Origin: Rhodocyclaceae bacterium
Lineage (GTDB): Bacteria; Pseudomonadota; Gammaproteobacteria; Burkholderiales; Rhodocyclaceae
Direction of reading: 5' to 3'
Length of the DNA: 36,104 nucleotides
Assembly (NCBI GenBank): GCA_023383815.1
Contig: JAHDYG010000029.1
Span: 1-36,104 of the forward strand
Part shown: in pieces, positions 21,481-30,700 of the stretch
How the letters are laid out: every line of letters starts with the position of its first letter
Position numbering within the stretch: position 1 is the stretch's first letter
The notes under the pieces: generated by a model
What the model was told of the DNA's origin: nothing
What the model saw: only the letters and a program-made list of their open reading frames with translations
Database searches by the model: none
Made by a program: the position numbers and the translations under genes

Positions 21481-21705
21481 ATGAACAAGCCGATGGATCT
21501 ACCCGCTGCCGAAGCCGCCAGGCTGGTGCGTCGGGAAGTGCCCGAACTGGGCAAGGACGGCAAGCCGACCGGCAAGATGCAGGACAAGCCGGTGACGGCA
21601 GCCGAGGTGTTTGCGGTGGCAGTACGCGGCGAGGCGGTGACCGTGGTGACCACGGACGGCCGCAAGCTTGCGGGCGATCTGCCGGCCAGGAAGGACGCCA
21701 AGTGA
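21481..21705 (+). CDS. Hypothetical 74-aa protein before the capsid gene
   Basis: Reads MNKPMDLPAAEAARLVRREVPELG, then a lysine-rich turn and VTAAEVFAVAVRGEAVTVVTTDGRKL. The second half is a helix and two strands. GGAG lies upstream of ATG 21481, and its stop overlaps the GTG of the protease-capsid gene. First gene of the second late block; function unknown. Frames open upstream of 21481 cross the promoter and are rejected. Confidence 0.65.
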   Translation: MNKPMDLPAAEAARLVRREVPELGKDGKPTGKMQDKPVTAAEVFAVAVRGEAVTVVTTDGRKLAGDLPARKDAK

Positions 21706-24026
21706 GCTCCCCGGCCAAGGCCCGCAAGGGCGTGATCCCGGCGAACGGCATCGTCGGCGCCCGCCTGGTCGAAGCGGCGGCAACCGAAGTGCGCACCGTG
21801 ATCGAGCTGGTGCGAGCGGCGGTGCAGAAGGCACTGGGGCGCGACTGGGTGCCCGTCTCCGCCGTGTATCCGGATCGGCTCGTGATCGATCTCGACGGGC
21901 GCAGCCAGGCCTACCCCTACACGCTCACCGACGACAACGTCGTGCAGCTCGGTGCACCGTTCGAGGTCGTGATGCAGCACAACCCGGTGCGCGTCACCGA
22001 GGCGACTGCGGGTGGCGAGGTTGGCGCGTTCATCGAAGCGGTGGGCGAGCCAGGCGGCGGCATCTGGACTATTCGCGTGATCAAGGCGGGTGAATCGAGC
22101 AACGGAAACTACTACACCGACGCGGCCCTGAAGGGGCTCACGCGGCTGCTCGAAGGCGTGCGTGTGTTCGAGAAGAGTGACGCCGAGCACGTGGCCGACC
22201 TGAAGAACGGGGTGGCGCCTGGCAAGAGCGTGAGAAACCTCGTCGGGGCACTGACCAATGCCCGCTTCGTGGAAGGTGCCGCGCCCGACACCGGCGAGGT
22301 CCATGCCGATCTGAAGCTGATCCAGCCCGATGGCGAGGTTGCCGTGCGGGTGCGCGAAGCCCATGCGCGGGATCTGAGCCACCTCTTCGGCTTTTCCATC
22401 GACGCCGACTCCCTGACCAGGAACATCCGCCGTGGCAACCGGCGCCTGCGCGAAGCCACGAAATTCACCAAGGTCCGTTCGGTGGACCTGATCGTCGAAC
22501 CCGGTGCAGGCGGCTCGCTGCTGCGCATCGTCGAAGCCCACACGTCCCAGGAGGATGAAGACATGGCACTGCGCCAACGCATGATCGAGGCCGTCCGCGC
22601 CCGCAACCCGCAGTTTGATTGCGACAATGCCACGGACGAAGAACTGGTCGCGGCCTACGATGAAGTCATCGCCAGCCGCAACACCGAGGCACAGGGAGGC
22701 GGTGGCGCAAGCGCAGCAACGCTCAACGCGGTGCGCCTGGTGGAGTGCCGCCTGGTGGCCCGCGATCTGATCAGCGCGGCCAAGCTGCCCCAGCCTGCGA
22801 AAGAAAGGCTTGCCCAGCGCTTCACCGAAGCCACGGCACCGTTCGAGGCTGCCGCCGTGACGGCCGCGATCGAATCCGAACGTCAGTATCTGGCGCGCTT
22901 CACCGAGAGCGGCAAGCCGGTGATCCACTTCGACGACGTGGTGCAGGTGGAAGACCGCTCGACGAAGATCGCCGGCATGCTCGACGCCTTCTTCGACCCC
23001 GAGCACAAGGAACACCGCGCGGTGCAGTCCTTCCGCGAGTGCTACGTGGAGATCACGGGCGATCGCCGTGTGACCGGGCGGCTCGATCAATGCGACCTGT
23101 CGCGCCTGCGCGAGAGCGTAGGTTCGCGCTTCGTCGAGGCGACGATGACTTCGGCGACCTTCGCCGCCGCCCTGGGCGACTCGATCACCCGCCGGATGCT
23201 GGCCGACTACCGCACGCCCAGCCAGTACGACGTGTGGCAGCACCTTGCCAGCGTCGTGCCGGTGAATGACTTCCGCACCCAGGAGCGCACGCGCTGGGGT
23301 GGCTTCGGTGATCTGCCGGCGGTGGCCGAAGGCGATCCGTACGTGGATGGCGGCATTCCTGACGACGAGGTCGCCACCTACAAGGCAGCGAAGACCGGGC
23401 GTCTGTCGCTGGTGACGCTGGAGATGATCCGCAACGACGACGTGGGCATGGTGCGGCAGATCCCGGTGAAGCTCTCGCGTGCGGCAAAGCGCACGCTGGC
23501 GAAGTTCGTGCTGGACTTCATCCGCACGAACCCGGTCATCTACGACACCAAGGCGCTCTTCCACGCCGATCACAACAACCTGGGTGCGGCTGCGTTGGCG
23601 GCCGGCACCTGGTCGGCAGCGCGCCTGGCCATCATGAGCCAGACGGAAGCCGGCAGCGGCGACCGTCTCGGCATCCCCCCGCGCAACCTGTGGGTGCCCG
23701 CAAATCTTGAGGAAGCGGCGTTCGAGCTCTTCAAGCAGCGCGGCACCAATCAGGACCAGAGCTTCATCCAGACCCAGGCGCCGCGCATCATCCCGGTGTG
23801 GTACTGGACGGACGCCAACGACTGGGCGGCCTCGGTTGACCCGCTGGACGTGCCGACCGTCGAGATCGGCTTCCTGGATGGCAACCAGGAGCCGGAGATC
23901 TTCGTGCAGGACAATCCGAGCCTGGGCAGTCTCTTCAACAACGATGCGATCACGTACAAGATCCGCCACATCTACGGCGGTGGCGTGATGGACTTCCGTG
24001 GCCTGTACAAGGCCGTGGTGGCCTGA
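21702..24026 (+). CDS. Prohead protease fused to major capsid protein
   Basis: A 774-aa protein read from GTG 21702 (GTGA overlap; AAGGA upstream). Residues about 100-260 are protease-like: GESSNGNYYTDAALKGLTRLL, VFEKSDAEHV and DLSHLFGFSIDADS, the latter two holding a His and Ser that may be catalytic. Residues about 288-400 are helical and scaffold-like. The rest matches Mu gpT-type capsid: SVVPVNDFRTQERTRWGGF, DGGIPDDEVATYKAAKTGR, ALFHADHNNLGAAAL. One ORF therefore covers Mu genes I, Z and T. Presumably the protease cuts itself and the scaffold from the capsid during maturation; cleavage sites cannot be assigned by eye. Confidence 0.88.
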   Translation: MSSPAKARKGVIPANGIVGARLVEAAATEVRTVIELVRAAVQKALGRDWVPVSAVYPDRLVIDLDGRSQAYPYTLTDDNVVQLGAPFEVVMQHNPVRVTEATAGGEVGAFIEAVGEPGGGIWTIRVIKAGESSNGNYYTDAALKGLTRLLEGVRVFEKSDAEHVADLKNGVAPGKSVRNLVGALTNARFVEGAAPDTGEVHADLKLIQPDGEVAVRVREAHARDLSHLFGFSIDADSLTRNIRRGNRRLREATKFTKVRSVDLIVEPGAGGSLLRIVEAHTSQEDEDMALRQRMIEAVRARNPQFDCDNATDEELVAAYDEVIASRNTEAQGGGGASAATLNAVRLVECRLVARDLISAAKLPQPAKERLAQRFTEATAPFEAAAVTAAIESERQYLARFTESGKPVIHFDDVVQVEDRSTKIAGMLDAFFDPEHKEHRAVQSFRECYVEITGDRRVTGRLDQCDLSRLRESVGSRFVEATMTSATFAAALGDSITRRMLADYRTPSQYDVWQHLASVVPVNDFRTQERTRWGGFGDLPAVAEGDPYVDGGIPDDEVATYKAAKTGRLSLVTLEMIRNDDVGMVRQIPVKLSRAAKRTLAKFVLDFIRTNPVIYDTKALFHADHNNLGAAALAAGTWSAARLAIMSQTEAGSGDRLGIPPRNLWVPANLEEAAFELFKQRGTNQDQSFIQTQAPRIIPVWYWTDANDWAASVDPLDVPTVEIGFLDGNQEPEIFVQDNPSLGSLFNNDAITYKIRHIYGGGVMDFRGLYKAVVA
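22563..24026 (+). CDS. Internal in-frame start: capsid with scaffold part, 487 aa
   Basis: Within the fused gene, ATG 22563 (MALRQRMIEAVRARNP) is preceded by AGGAGG at 22549-22554, eight bases away, a far better ribosome site than the one of the full-length protein. Initiation here would yield scaffold plus capsid without protease in excess of the fusion. Mu I/Z and lambda C/Nu3 use such nested starts. Expression is inferred. Confidence 0.55.
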   Translation: MALRQRMIEAVRARNPQFDCDNATDEELVAAYDEVIASRNTEAQGGGGASAATLNAVRLVECRLVARDLISAAKLPQPAKERLAQRFTEATAPFEAAAVTAAIESERQYLARFTESGKPVIHFDDVVQVEDRSTKIAGMLDAFFDPEHKEHRAVQSFRECYVEITGDRRVTGRLDQCDLSRLRESVGSRFVEATMTSATFAAALGDSITRRMLADYRTPSQYDVWQHLASVVPVNDFRTQERTRWGGFGDLPAVAEGDPYVDGGIPDDEVATYKAAKTGRLSLVTLEMIRNDDVGMVRQIPVKLSRAAKRTLAKFVLDFIRTNPVIYDTKALFHADHNNLGAAALAAGTWSAARLAIMSQTEAGSGDRLGIPPRNLWVPANLEEAAFELFKQRGTNQDQSFIQTQAPRIIPVWYWTDANDWAASVDPLDVPTVEIGFLDGNQEPEIFVQDNPSLGSLFNNDAITYKIRHIYGGGVMDFRGLYKAVVA

Positions 24027-24035
24027 GTCGAGTCG

Positions 24036-24728
24036 ATGAGCCGCGAGCTGATCCTCGACGTGGTGGCGGACCTGATCGCGCAAGGGGCCGGTCGGGTCTC
24101 GCCCGACAGCCGCGAGCGGGCGCTCGGGCTCGCGCTGCTGCGCTATGACACGGATCGGCCGCGCGTGATGGTGGAGGATGTGACCGCAACAGGCGGGCGC
24201 GTGCTGCCCTGGCCGCTCGGCTGGGACGCTGCGCGCAGCGTGTTGCGGTCGATCGAGTCGCCCGTGGATCGCATCCCGCCCGTCGAACTCGCAGCCGACC
24301 AGTGGAGCGTTTATCGGGGGCCGACCGGTCGCGAGCTTCGGCTCGCGGTCGCATTGCCTGCAGGGCAGGATGCGCGCCTGGCTTTCACCGTGCCGCACGT
24401 GCTGACTGACGACGAGTGCACGGTGCCGATCGAGCATGCCGAAGCGCTGGCCTGCTACGCGGCGGGTACCCTGTGCGAGCAGATCGCGACCCAGCACGCG
24501 GACAACGCGGATGCCACGATCAGCGCCGACCGGGTCGATCAGTCGAGCCCCGCGCGGGAGTGGGGACGGCGCGCCAACAGTCTGCGCAACCGGTATTTTG
24601 CGGTGCTCGGAATCTCGGCTTCGGGTGGTACGCCAGCGGCCAGGCCGGTACCGGCCTCGGCCGTTGCCGACATGGATCTTTCCCCGAGTTTTGGGCACAC
24701 CTTTTTGTATCGGCGGGGACGGCGATGA
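24036..24728 (+). CDS. Head-tail connector / head completion protein
   Basis: A 230-aa protein. ALGLALLRYDTDRPRVMVEDVTA at the start, then a beta region with SIESPVDRIPPVEL and VYRGPTGRELRLAVALP, and HAEALACYAAGTLCEQIATQHAD with REWGRRANSLRNRYF at the end. I recognise this arrangement in phage proteins placed just after the capsid gene that close the head at the portal. No separate gene for a second adaptor is seen. Begins nine bases after the capsid stop. Confidence 0.65.
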   Translation: MSRELILDVVADLIAQGAGRVSPDSRERALGLALLRYDTDRPRVMVEDVTATGGRVLPWPLGWDAARSVLRSIESPVDRIPPVELAADQWSVYRGPTGRELRLAVALPAGQDARLAFTVPHVLTDDECTVPIEHAEALACYAAGTLCEQIATQHADNADATISADRVDQSSPAREWGRRANSLRNRYFAVLGISASGGTPAARPVPASAVADMDLSPSFGHTFLYRRGRR

Positions 24729-25228
24729 AGATCGCGTTCGATGCCGCTCCGCTCAGCCTGTGGCGCCATGCGTTCATCCGCGCGCCCCAGTTGGCCGCCG
24801 AGGAGATGCACGGCTTCATGGTGCGCAGCACGGCACATTTGCAGGCCGAAGTGCAAGAGCGTACGCCGACCACGCACGGAACCTTGAGGGCGAGCATCTT
24901 CGGCGATGTGCGTCCGTTCGATGATGGTTTCGGCGTCGAGGGGCTGGTGGGTACGCCTCTGGCCTATGCGCCGGCCGTCGAACATGGCACCCGAGCGCAC
25001 CGCCCGCCCATTGAACCGCTGGTGGATTGGGCGCGGCAGAAGCTCGCGCTTTCGGGGACCGAGGCTGAAAAGGCGGCGCACGCGATCGCATGGAAGATTG
25101 CCCGCCGTGGAACCGAGGGGGCACACATGTTCCGTGATGCGTTCAATGCGAACCAGGTGCAGCTCCAGGCGGACTTCCGTCGCAGTGCGGTGCGCCTGGT
25201 GACGCGGATCGAGGGGGCTGCGCGGTGA
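24725..25228 (+). CDS. HK97 gp10-like neck / tail-completion protein
   Basis: A 167-aa protein. TAHLQAEVQERTPTTHGTLRASI, then GLVGTPLAYAPAVEHGTRAHRPP and a C-terminal FRDAFNANQVQLQADF fit the HK97 gp10-like pattern (Tyr/Ala-P-x-VE-x-GT). These proteins join the head completion ring to the tail. ATG 24725 overlaps the upstream stop (ATGA) and the stop overlaps the next GTG (GTGA). Confidence 0.75.
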   Translation: MKIAFDAAPLSLWRHAFIRAPQLAAEEMHGFMVRSTAHLQAEVQERTPTTHGTLRASIFGDVRPFDDGFGVEGLVGTPLAYAPAVEHGTRAHRPPIEPLVDWARQKLALSGTEAEKAAHAIAWKIARRGTEGAHMFRDAFNANQVQLQADFRRSAVRLVTRIEGAAR

Positions 25229-25722
25229 GTGCGGCCGAACACCTGGAAGCCATTCGCGCAGCGCTCGTCTCGCGCCTTCAGGCCGTGCCCGAGATCGGCG
25301 TGGTGCATGGCTACCAGCGCTACACGGCAAATCTGCGCGACATGCCGGCGCTGTATACGAGCGAGATCGGTGGCGTTCGGCAGTTGCGCGGCTGGTACGT
25401 GAGCCGCAAGCGCACGGAAGAAACCAGCCGGGTCCCAGGGGCCTACGCGGTCACCCACGAATGGGAGATCCGGGGCTACATGGCTCTTCTCGACGCGGCG
25501 CAGTCCGAGATCGTCTTCGATGGCCTGGTCGAGCGTATCCGCGAGGTGTTTCGCGGCGAGGACGCCCTGGGCGGCCTCGTGGGCTCGATCGTCTTCGACG
25601 AGGAAGACGGGTCGCAAGCAGGCGTGCAGGCGCACCTGGAGCCAGTGATGTTCGCCGGTGTCCTGTGCCATGCCGCCCGGTTGAGCTTGCGCACCCGTAC
25701 CTGGTTCAGGAGCGTTCCATGA
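25225..25722 (+). CDS. Tail terminator-like protein
   Basis: A 165-aa protein read from GTG. Starts SAAEHLEAIRAALVSRLQAVPEI and shows a central beta stretch (GAYAVTHEWEIRGYMALLDA) then FDGLVERIREVFRG and a last strand GVLCHAARLSLRTRTWF. This order of helix, strands, helix, strand is that of tail terminators such as lambda gpU, and the position after the gp10-like protein agrees. Assignment by fold and place, not by a firm motif. Confidence 0.6.
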   Translation: MSAAEHLEAIRAALVSRLQAVPEIGVVHGYQRYTANLRDMPALYTSEIGGVRQLRGWYVSRKRTEETSRVPGAYAVTHEWEIRGYMALLDAAQSEIVFDGLVERIREVFRGEDALGGLVGSIVFDEEDGSQAGVQAHLEPVMFAGVLCHAARLSLRTRTWFRSVP

Positions 25723-25979
25723 CGATTCGCAAACGAACTTCAAGGGCCGTAAAGGCCAGTGAACGGGCAGAGGCGCTCGACGCCCAGTCCCCCGCAGCCG
25801 GGGGCGGTTTCCCCGGCACCCACAACCGCGAGAGCGAAGCAGCGATGGCGGACGGGGTTTCCCCGTCCGCCGGGTCGGCGCCGCTGTCGCACGTCGGCGA
25901 CCGCTACTGGGGTCGCGGCGGCCGTTACATCGTGGGCAGCGACGGCATCCGTCGGCCGCGCCCGGCAACCGAGGAGTGA
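25719..25979 (+). CDS. Hypothetical 86-aa protein, Mu gp38/DUF2635-like at the end
   Basis: Low-complexity N-terminus (RKRTSRAVKASERAEALDAQ) rich in Gly, Pro and Ser, then HVGDRYWGRGGRYIVGSDGIRR. The RYWGRGGRY-type ending recalls the small DUF2635 proteins before tail genes in Mu-like phages, but similarity is limited. ATG 25719 overlaps the preceding stop. Function unknown. Confidence 0.5.
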   Translation: MTIRKRTSRAVKASERAEALDAQSPAAGGGFPGTHNRESEAAMADGVSPSAGSAPLSHVGDRYWGRGGRYIVGSDGIRRPRPATEE

Positions 25980-25985
25980 TCCGAC

Positions 25986-26933
25986 ATGGCAAACGTCCTG
26001 GCGCAGCCGCGCTTCTGGAAGAAGAAAGCAATCCTGATCAAGCCTGAAGTCACGGTGGGGGTCGACGCCGAGCCAACGGGTGCTGCGAACTGGTTCGAGG
26101 CGCGCAATGTGTCGTTCCAGCCGTTCGACGCCCAGACGGCCGATCGCAACATCATTGCACCGTGGATGGGCAACAGCGAAAAGCTGATCACCAGCAAGTA
26201 CGCGAAGCTCTCGTTCGAGCTGGCGCTGGTGGGGCCGGGTACGGCCGGCCAAGCGCCCAAGGTCGCGCCGGTGCTGCTTGCCGCGGCAATGGCCGAGACG
26301 CTGACCGCCGACACCTCGGCGGCCTACAACCTCGTGAGCGAGGCGATCGGGTCGCTGACCGCGTACATCAACGTCGATGGCACGCTGCACAAGCTCACCG
26401 GTTGCCGCTGCAACGTCTCCGTTTCACTGTCGGCCGCGGGAATTCCGCTGCTCAAGGTGAGCCTGGAGTCGGTGTTCATCGCTCCGGCGTCCGGCGCGAT
26501 GCCGATCGTGGATCGCAGCGGGTGGCCGATCGAGCAGCCCGTGACCGCGGCCACGACCGCGGGCATCGTGATCGATGGCACCACGCTCGCCTACAGCACG
26601 TTCGATCTCGACCTGGGGAACCAGTTGAAGCGGATCGATCTACCGGGTCCGCAGACGGAAATTGCAATCGTCGATCGCGCGCCCACGGGCAGCGTCACGG
26701 TGCTTGCGCCGGCCCTGGGGGTGTTCGACCCGTTTGCATTGGCCACGGCGGGGGAAGTCGTGGACGTGGTCACGACCCAGGACAACCGCGCCGGGTTCAA
26801 GGCCCGGCTCGACGTCAAGGCGCGCGTGATCGGAGTCGACTACGAGCGGATCGAGGAGATGCTCGCCTACAAGCTGACGCTGGAGCCTACGCCCGTCGCC
26901 GGCGACGACGAAATCTCGCTCACCTACCTCTGA
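25986..26933 (+). CDS. Major tail tube protein
   Basis: A 315-aa protein made mostly of beta-strands. RFWKKKAILIKPEVTVGVDA, FEARNVSFQPFDAQTADRNI, KLSFELALVGPGTAGQAPK, LTGCRCNVSVSLSAAGIPLL and a last strand LAYKLTLEPTPVAGDDE are features of siphophage tail tube proteins. The C-terminal third may be a further immunoglobulin-like part. No tail sheath gene is next to it, so the tail is non-contractile. GAGGAGTG precedes ATG 25986. Confidence 0.75.
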   Translation: MANVLAQPRFWKKKAILIKPEVTVGVDAEPTGAANWFEARNVSFQPFDAQTADRNIIAPWMGNSEKLITSKYAKLSFELALVGPGTAGQAPKVAPVLLAAAMAETLTADTSAAYNLVSEAIGSLTAYINVDGTLHKLTGCRCNVSVSLSAAGIPLLKVSLESVFIAPASGAMPIVDRSGWPIEQPVTAATTAGIVIDGTTLAYSTFDLDLGNQLKRIDLPGPQTEIAIVDRAPTGSVTVLAPALGVFDPFALATAGEVVDVVTTQDNRAGFKARLDVKARVIGVDYERIEEMLAYKLTLEPTPVAGDDEISLTYL

Positions 26934-26964
26934 CCCCACGGATCCAGGAAAGGAGTTCGCATCC

Positions 26965-27450
26965 ATGACTCAGAAACAAGTTCTGCCGGCGTTCGTGCTG
27001 GTTTCCAACCCTACGGTCCGCTGGCCGGTGAGCGTGCAGGTGCCCGTCGACGGGGGCGCATCCACGGAGTACGGATTCACCGGCACGTTTCGCGTGCTCT
27101 CGGAATCGGACCTTGCCGCGGCACTGCCCGCCCGGACCGAAGAGGATCTGAACAAGCGCAAGTGGGTCGATGTGCTGGCCGAGAACGCGGAGTGCCTGCC
27201 CAGGGTGATGGTGGGCTGGGATGTGCTCGATCCGGACGGCAGACCCGTACCGATCGAGCAGTTGCCGGCCGCTCTCACAGGCCCGCACGGCAAGTGGCTG
27301 GCGGCGGGCATCCATCAGGCGATCCTGCAGATCCGCCTGGGGTTGCCTGCGCGCCCGCCGGCCATCGAGGGAAACTCGCCGACTGCGCCCGAGAGTGGGT
27401 CCGCCGCGCAGTCGGACGATCCGGACCCGATGAGTTCGAAGACGACCTAG
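26965..27450 (+). CDS. Tail assembly chaperone, unshifted form (gpG-like)
   Basis: A 161-aa protein between tail tube and tape measure. VLVSNPTVRWPVSVQVPVDG, FTGTFRVLSESDLAA and VLAENAECLPRVMVGWDVLD are typical of chaperones that guide tape-measure folding. The zero frame ends shortly after the frameshift site, at 27450. GGAAAGGAG precedes ATG 26965. Confidence 0.75.
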   Translation: MTQKQVLPAFVLVSNPTVRWPVSVQVPVDGGASTEYGFTGTFRVLSESDLAAALPARTEEDLNKRKWVDVLAENAECLPRVMVGWDVLDPDGRPVPIEQLPAALTGPHGKWLAAGIHQAILQIRLGLPARPPAIEGNSPTAPESGSAAQSDDPDPMSSKTT

Positions 27451-27782
27451 CGGCGTTTGGCGTCGCTGCCGAGGCGCGCGCGGCCGATGAGCCCCGCCCC
27501 TTCGAAGTGTACGCGTGCAACTGGCCTGCGTATGAGCTGTGGGCGCAGACCTGGCGCCAGTGGCGATGGGTGTCCGCAGGCATGGCCGGCGCGGTGCGTG
27601 CGGGGCTTGACTGGTGTCAGGTCGAGGCGGTGATGCGCATGCGCGGCATCGGGCGCCGGGAGCGCCCCGCGCTTCTTCTTGCCTTGCGTGTGATGGAATC
27701 CGCGGCGATCGAAGAAATGGCGCGACTTGCCGAAGCGCACAGCGAAGTACCCCCCGCACCGAGGCGTAGCAGAGGAGTTTGA
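26965..27782 (+). CDS. Tail assembly chaperone, -1 frameshifted form (gpGT-like)
   Basis: Translation that slips back one base at 27369-27375 continues as GKLADCAREWVRRAVGRSGP to a stop at 27782, giving about 272 aa. The extension carries FEDDLAAFGV and FEVYACNWPAYELWAQTW, similar to the T part of lambda GT that binds the tape measure. There is no independent start with a ribosome site for the extension, supporting frameshifting. It ends two bases before the tape measure ATG. Confidence 0.75.
27369..27375 (+). promoter_or_regulatory. Programmed -1 frameshift site GGGAAAC
   Basis: In the gpG frame this reads G GGA AAC, the exact X XXY YYZ arrangement. Slippage to GGG AAA continues into the downstream frame. 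Lambda G-T uses the related GGGAAAG. The following 60 bases are GC-rich and could form stimulatory structure, but I did not find a firm stem. Confidence 0.8.
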
Positions 27783-27784
27783 AC

Positions 27785-30700
27785 ATGTCGGGTGCTCGTG
27801 ACCTGGTGATCCGCATCCGCGGCGATTCGGCCGAGTTCGTGACGGCCGTCGCGGGCGCGGATCGCAGCCTGGCCGGTTTCGATCAGAACATCGAGAAAGT
27901 CGAGCGGTCCGCCTCGAGCGCGACCTCGACCCTGGCCCGCCTCGGTGCCGGAATCTCGGCCGTGGCGGCCACGCGCGAGATCGTGCGCACCGCCGACGAG
28001 TGGGGCCAGTACGCGAGCCGCATGCGCATGGCCACCGACAGCGCAGAGGAGTACTCGCGCGCCCAGAGTCGCATGCTGGCCAGCGCGAACGAGACCTACC
28101 GCTCGATCACCGAGACCCGGGAGTCGTTCATCCAGATGAGCCCGGTGTTGCGGCAGATGGGTCTCGATCTGGACCAGAGCGTCGATGCGCTCGACACGTT
28201 CTCGGGGCTCCTGGTCGTCAATGCCGCGAATGCCGAGCGTGGCGCCCAGGCACAGGGCGCGCTTTCGAAGAGCCTGCAGACCGGAAAGGTCGATGCCGAA
28301 GCCTGGCAGAGCCTGTTGCGCGCGATGCCATCGCTCGTTACGTTGCTCGCGCAGTCGACAGGCATGGCCGAGGCGGAAATCCGCCGGCTGGGCATCAGCG
28401 GGAAACTCTCGATCGATGCGCTGGTGCGCACGCTCGTCGAAGGAAACGAGACGGTACAGGCTCAGGTTGCTGGCATGCCGACCACCGTCGCGGATGCACT
28501 GCAGAAGCTTCGCAATGGTTTCTCGGAGTATGTGGGCGGCAGTAACGAGGCGCTCGGGCTGACGGCAAAGCTTGCGGCCGGCATCGGCACCGTGGGTGAG
28601 AACTTCGAACTGATCGCGGAGTTGTCGCTCGTTGCCGCGGCCGCCCTGGGCGGCAAGTACGCCGCAGCGCTCGTGCTGACGACGGCCAGCCGCGTCAAGG
28701 ATACGCTGGCCGTGCGTGCGGCGACGATCGCAGAGATCGCCTACCAGCGACAGCTGGCCGCGACGGCGGGGGCACAGGCGGCCGCCGCCCTCACCGCGAC
28801 CGAGCGCACGGCAGCCCTGGGGCGTCAGACCGTCGCGCTGCAAGCCGCCTCGCTCGGTACCGCAAGCCTGGCACGCGGCGCCGGCCTCGCGCGCGGCGCG
28901 CTCGCTCTGCTCGGCGGGCCGATTGGCGCGACCGCGGCCTTGATCGCGGGCGGCATCGCAATCTGGCCGCAGTGGGGCGGATCGGCTGTCGAGGCACTGA
29001 CGAAGGCGCGCGAGGCCGGAAGATCGCTCCTCGATGTGCTCGGCGACAAGTACTTCCGCCCCGAGAAGCTCAGCGAGCTTCAGGTCATGGCACGGCAGAT
29101 CGAGCAACTGCACAGCGAGCTGCAAAAACCTGCGACCGGCATGCACGCGAGCCCGGTGTATCGCCAGGCACTCGAACGGCAGCTGGCGCAGGCGCTCGCA
29201 ATCTACGAGCGGCTGGCTGCGGCCGCGCAGACCGCCGGCGCGGCCATCGAGGAGGCTGGCACACGCGGGGCCAGCGCAGCGGCCGCGATGTCGACCTCCG
29301 AGACGGATTACCTGGAGGCGCTCCAGCGCCGCATCGGTGCCCTGGTCGACGGCAATGACGCCCTGGCGCAAGCCGAGCGTTGGATTCGCGCAAACACGGA
29401 CGCGACCGAGATGGGTTCGGATGCGATCCGCAAAGCGGCCGCGGAACTGAATCGGCTGCAGCGCCAGCAGGAGGCCTCGCGCGAGCAGGCCGATGCGCTG
29501 CGCAGGCAGGCCGAGGCAATGAACCAGTGGGTGATGGCGCAGGTTTCCGCCGCGCAGCAACTCGGGGATTCCTCGGCACAGGTAACGCAGAACTTGCGCG
29601 AGCAACTGGAAACGGTCGGGTTGTCGACCACACAGTTGGCTGCGTACCGCGCCGAGAAGCTGCGCACCGCGGCCGCCACGAACGAACATGCTGCAGCCGA
29701 GCTGGAGGCCGCCGCGGCGATTCTGAAAGCCAAGGGGATCTTGCCCAACGTGGTGAGCGCATATCGAGCGCTTGCGCAAGCACGGCGCGATGCCGCACGC
29801 GAACAGCTCGCGCAGGCATCGATCACGATCGAAACGGCTGCCGCGCAGGCCTCAGTCGATGCGGCCCGCGAGGCAGAGGCCGAATGGTTGCGCACGGCGC
29901 AATCGATCGAGCAGAGCCTGACCGACGCGTTGATGCGCGGTTTCGAGGATGGCGCCGGGTTTGCGCAGAACTTCCGCGATGTGCTCGTCAACATGTTCCG
30001 CACGCTGGTGCTGCGCCCGCTGATCCAACCCATCATGATGCAGGCGGCGGGGGGGATCGCAGGCATGCTTCCGGGCAATGCACCCGCCGGGCAAGGGCAA
30101 TTCGGCGTGGGCGACTTGATGAACAACCTCGGCGGGGCATCTGGGATCGGCAATACCCTGGGTACTGCCTATGCGAACGCGAGCGGCACGGGGCTTGATG
30201 GACTCATCAACGCAACCGGCGGGTGGGGTACTGCGCCTCAGACGTGGGGGGCGGGGGTCGGCGCATCGGTCATGCCCATGTTGTCGGCGTATGGACTTGC
30301 GCAGCAATATGGCCCGGTCGGCGGCATGCTCGGATCCGTGGGGTCGACGGCGCTGGCCGGGGGCGTGGGCGGACTGGCGTCCGGTGCCGGATTCGGTGCT
30401 GGTGCGATGGGCGCGCTCTCGGCCGTGCCGGTGTGGGGCTGGATTGCGGCGGCAGCGCTGGCGATCCTGGGCGGATCCGAACCGAACGTACCAACAAACT
30501 ACTGGCAACAGACGACGAGGGACCTCGGCACCGGACAAGTCCTGAGCCAGACCAACAATCCCGACTCGAGGCGACACAGCCCCGAGAATCTTGCCGCCTC
30601 CGACGCACTCTCGCAGTACGCCGTGCAGCTCAATGCGCTGCTGCATGCGCTCTCCGGGCAGCGGGCGGCCGATACGGTCAAGTTCGGCATCGGCAGCCGC

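Noticed and set aside
21459-24698. A minus-strand open frame of more than 1000 codons opposite the protease-capsid gene
   Set aside because: High-GC shadow: the plus strand has clear capsid motifs, and the antisense protein is Arg/His/Gly-rich with no family and no ribosome site.
27617-29779. Minus-strand frame of about 720 codons opposite the tape measure and chaperone
   Set aside because: Same reason; it crosses several true genes and shows no motif.
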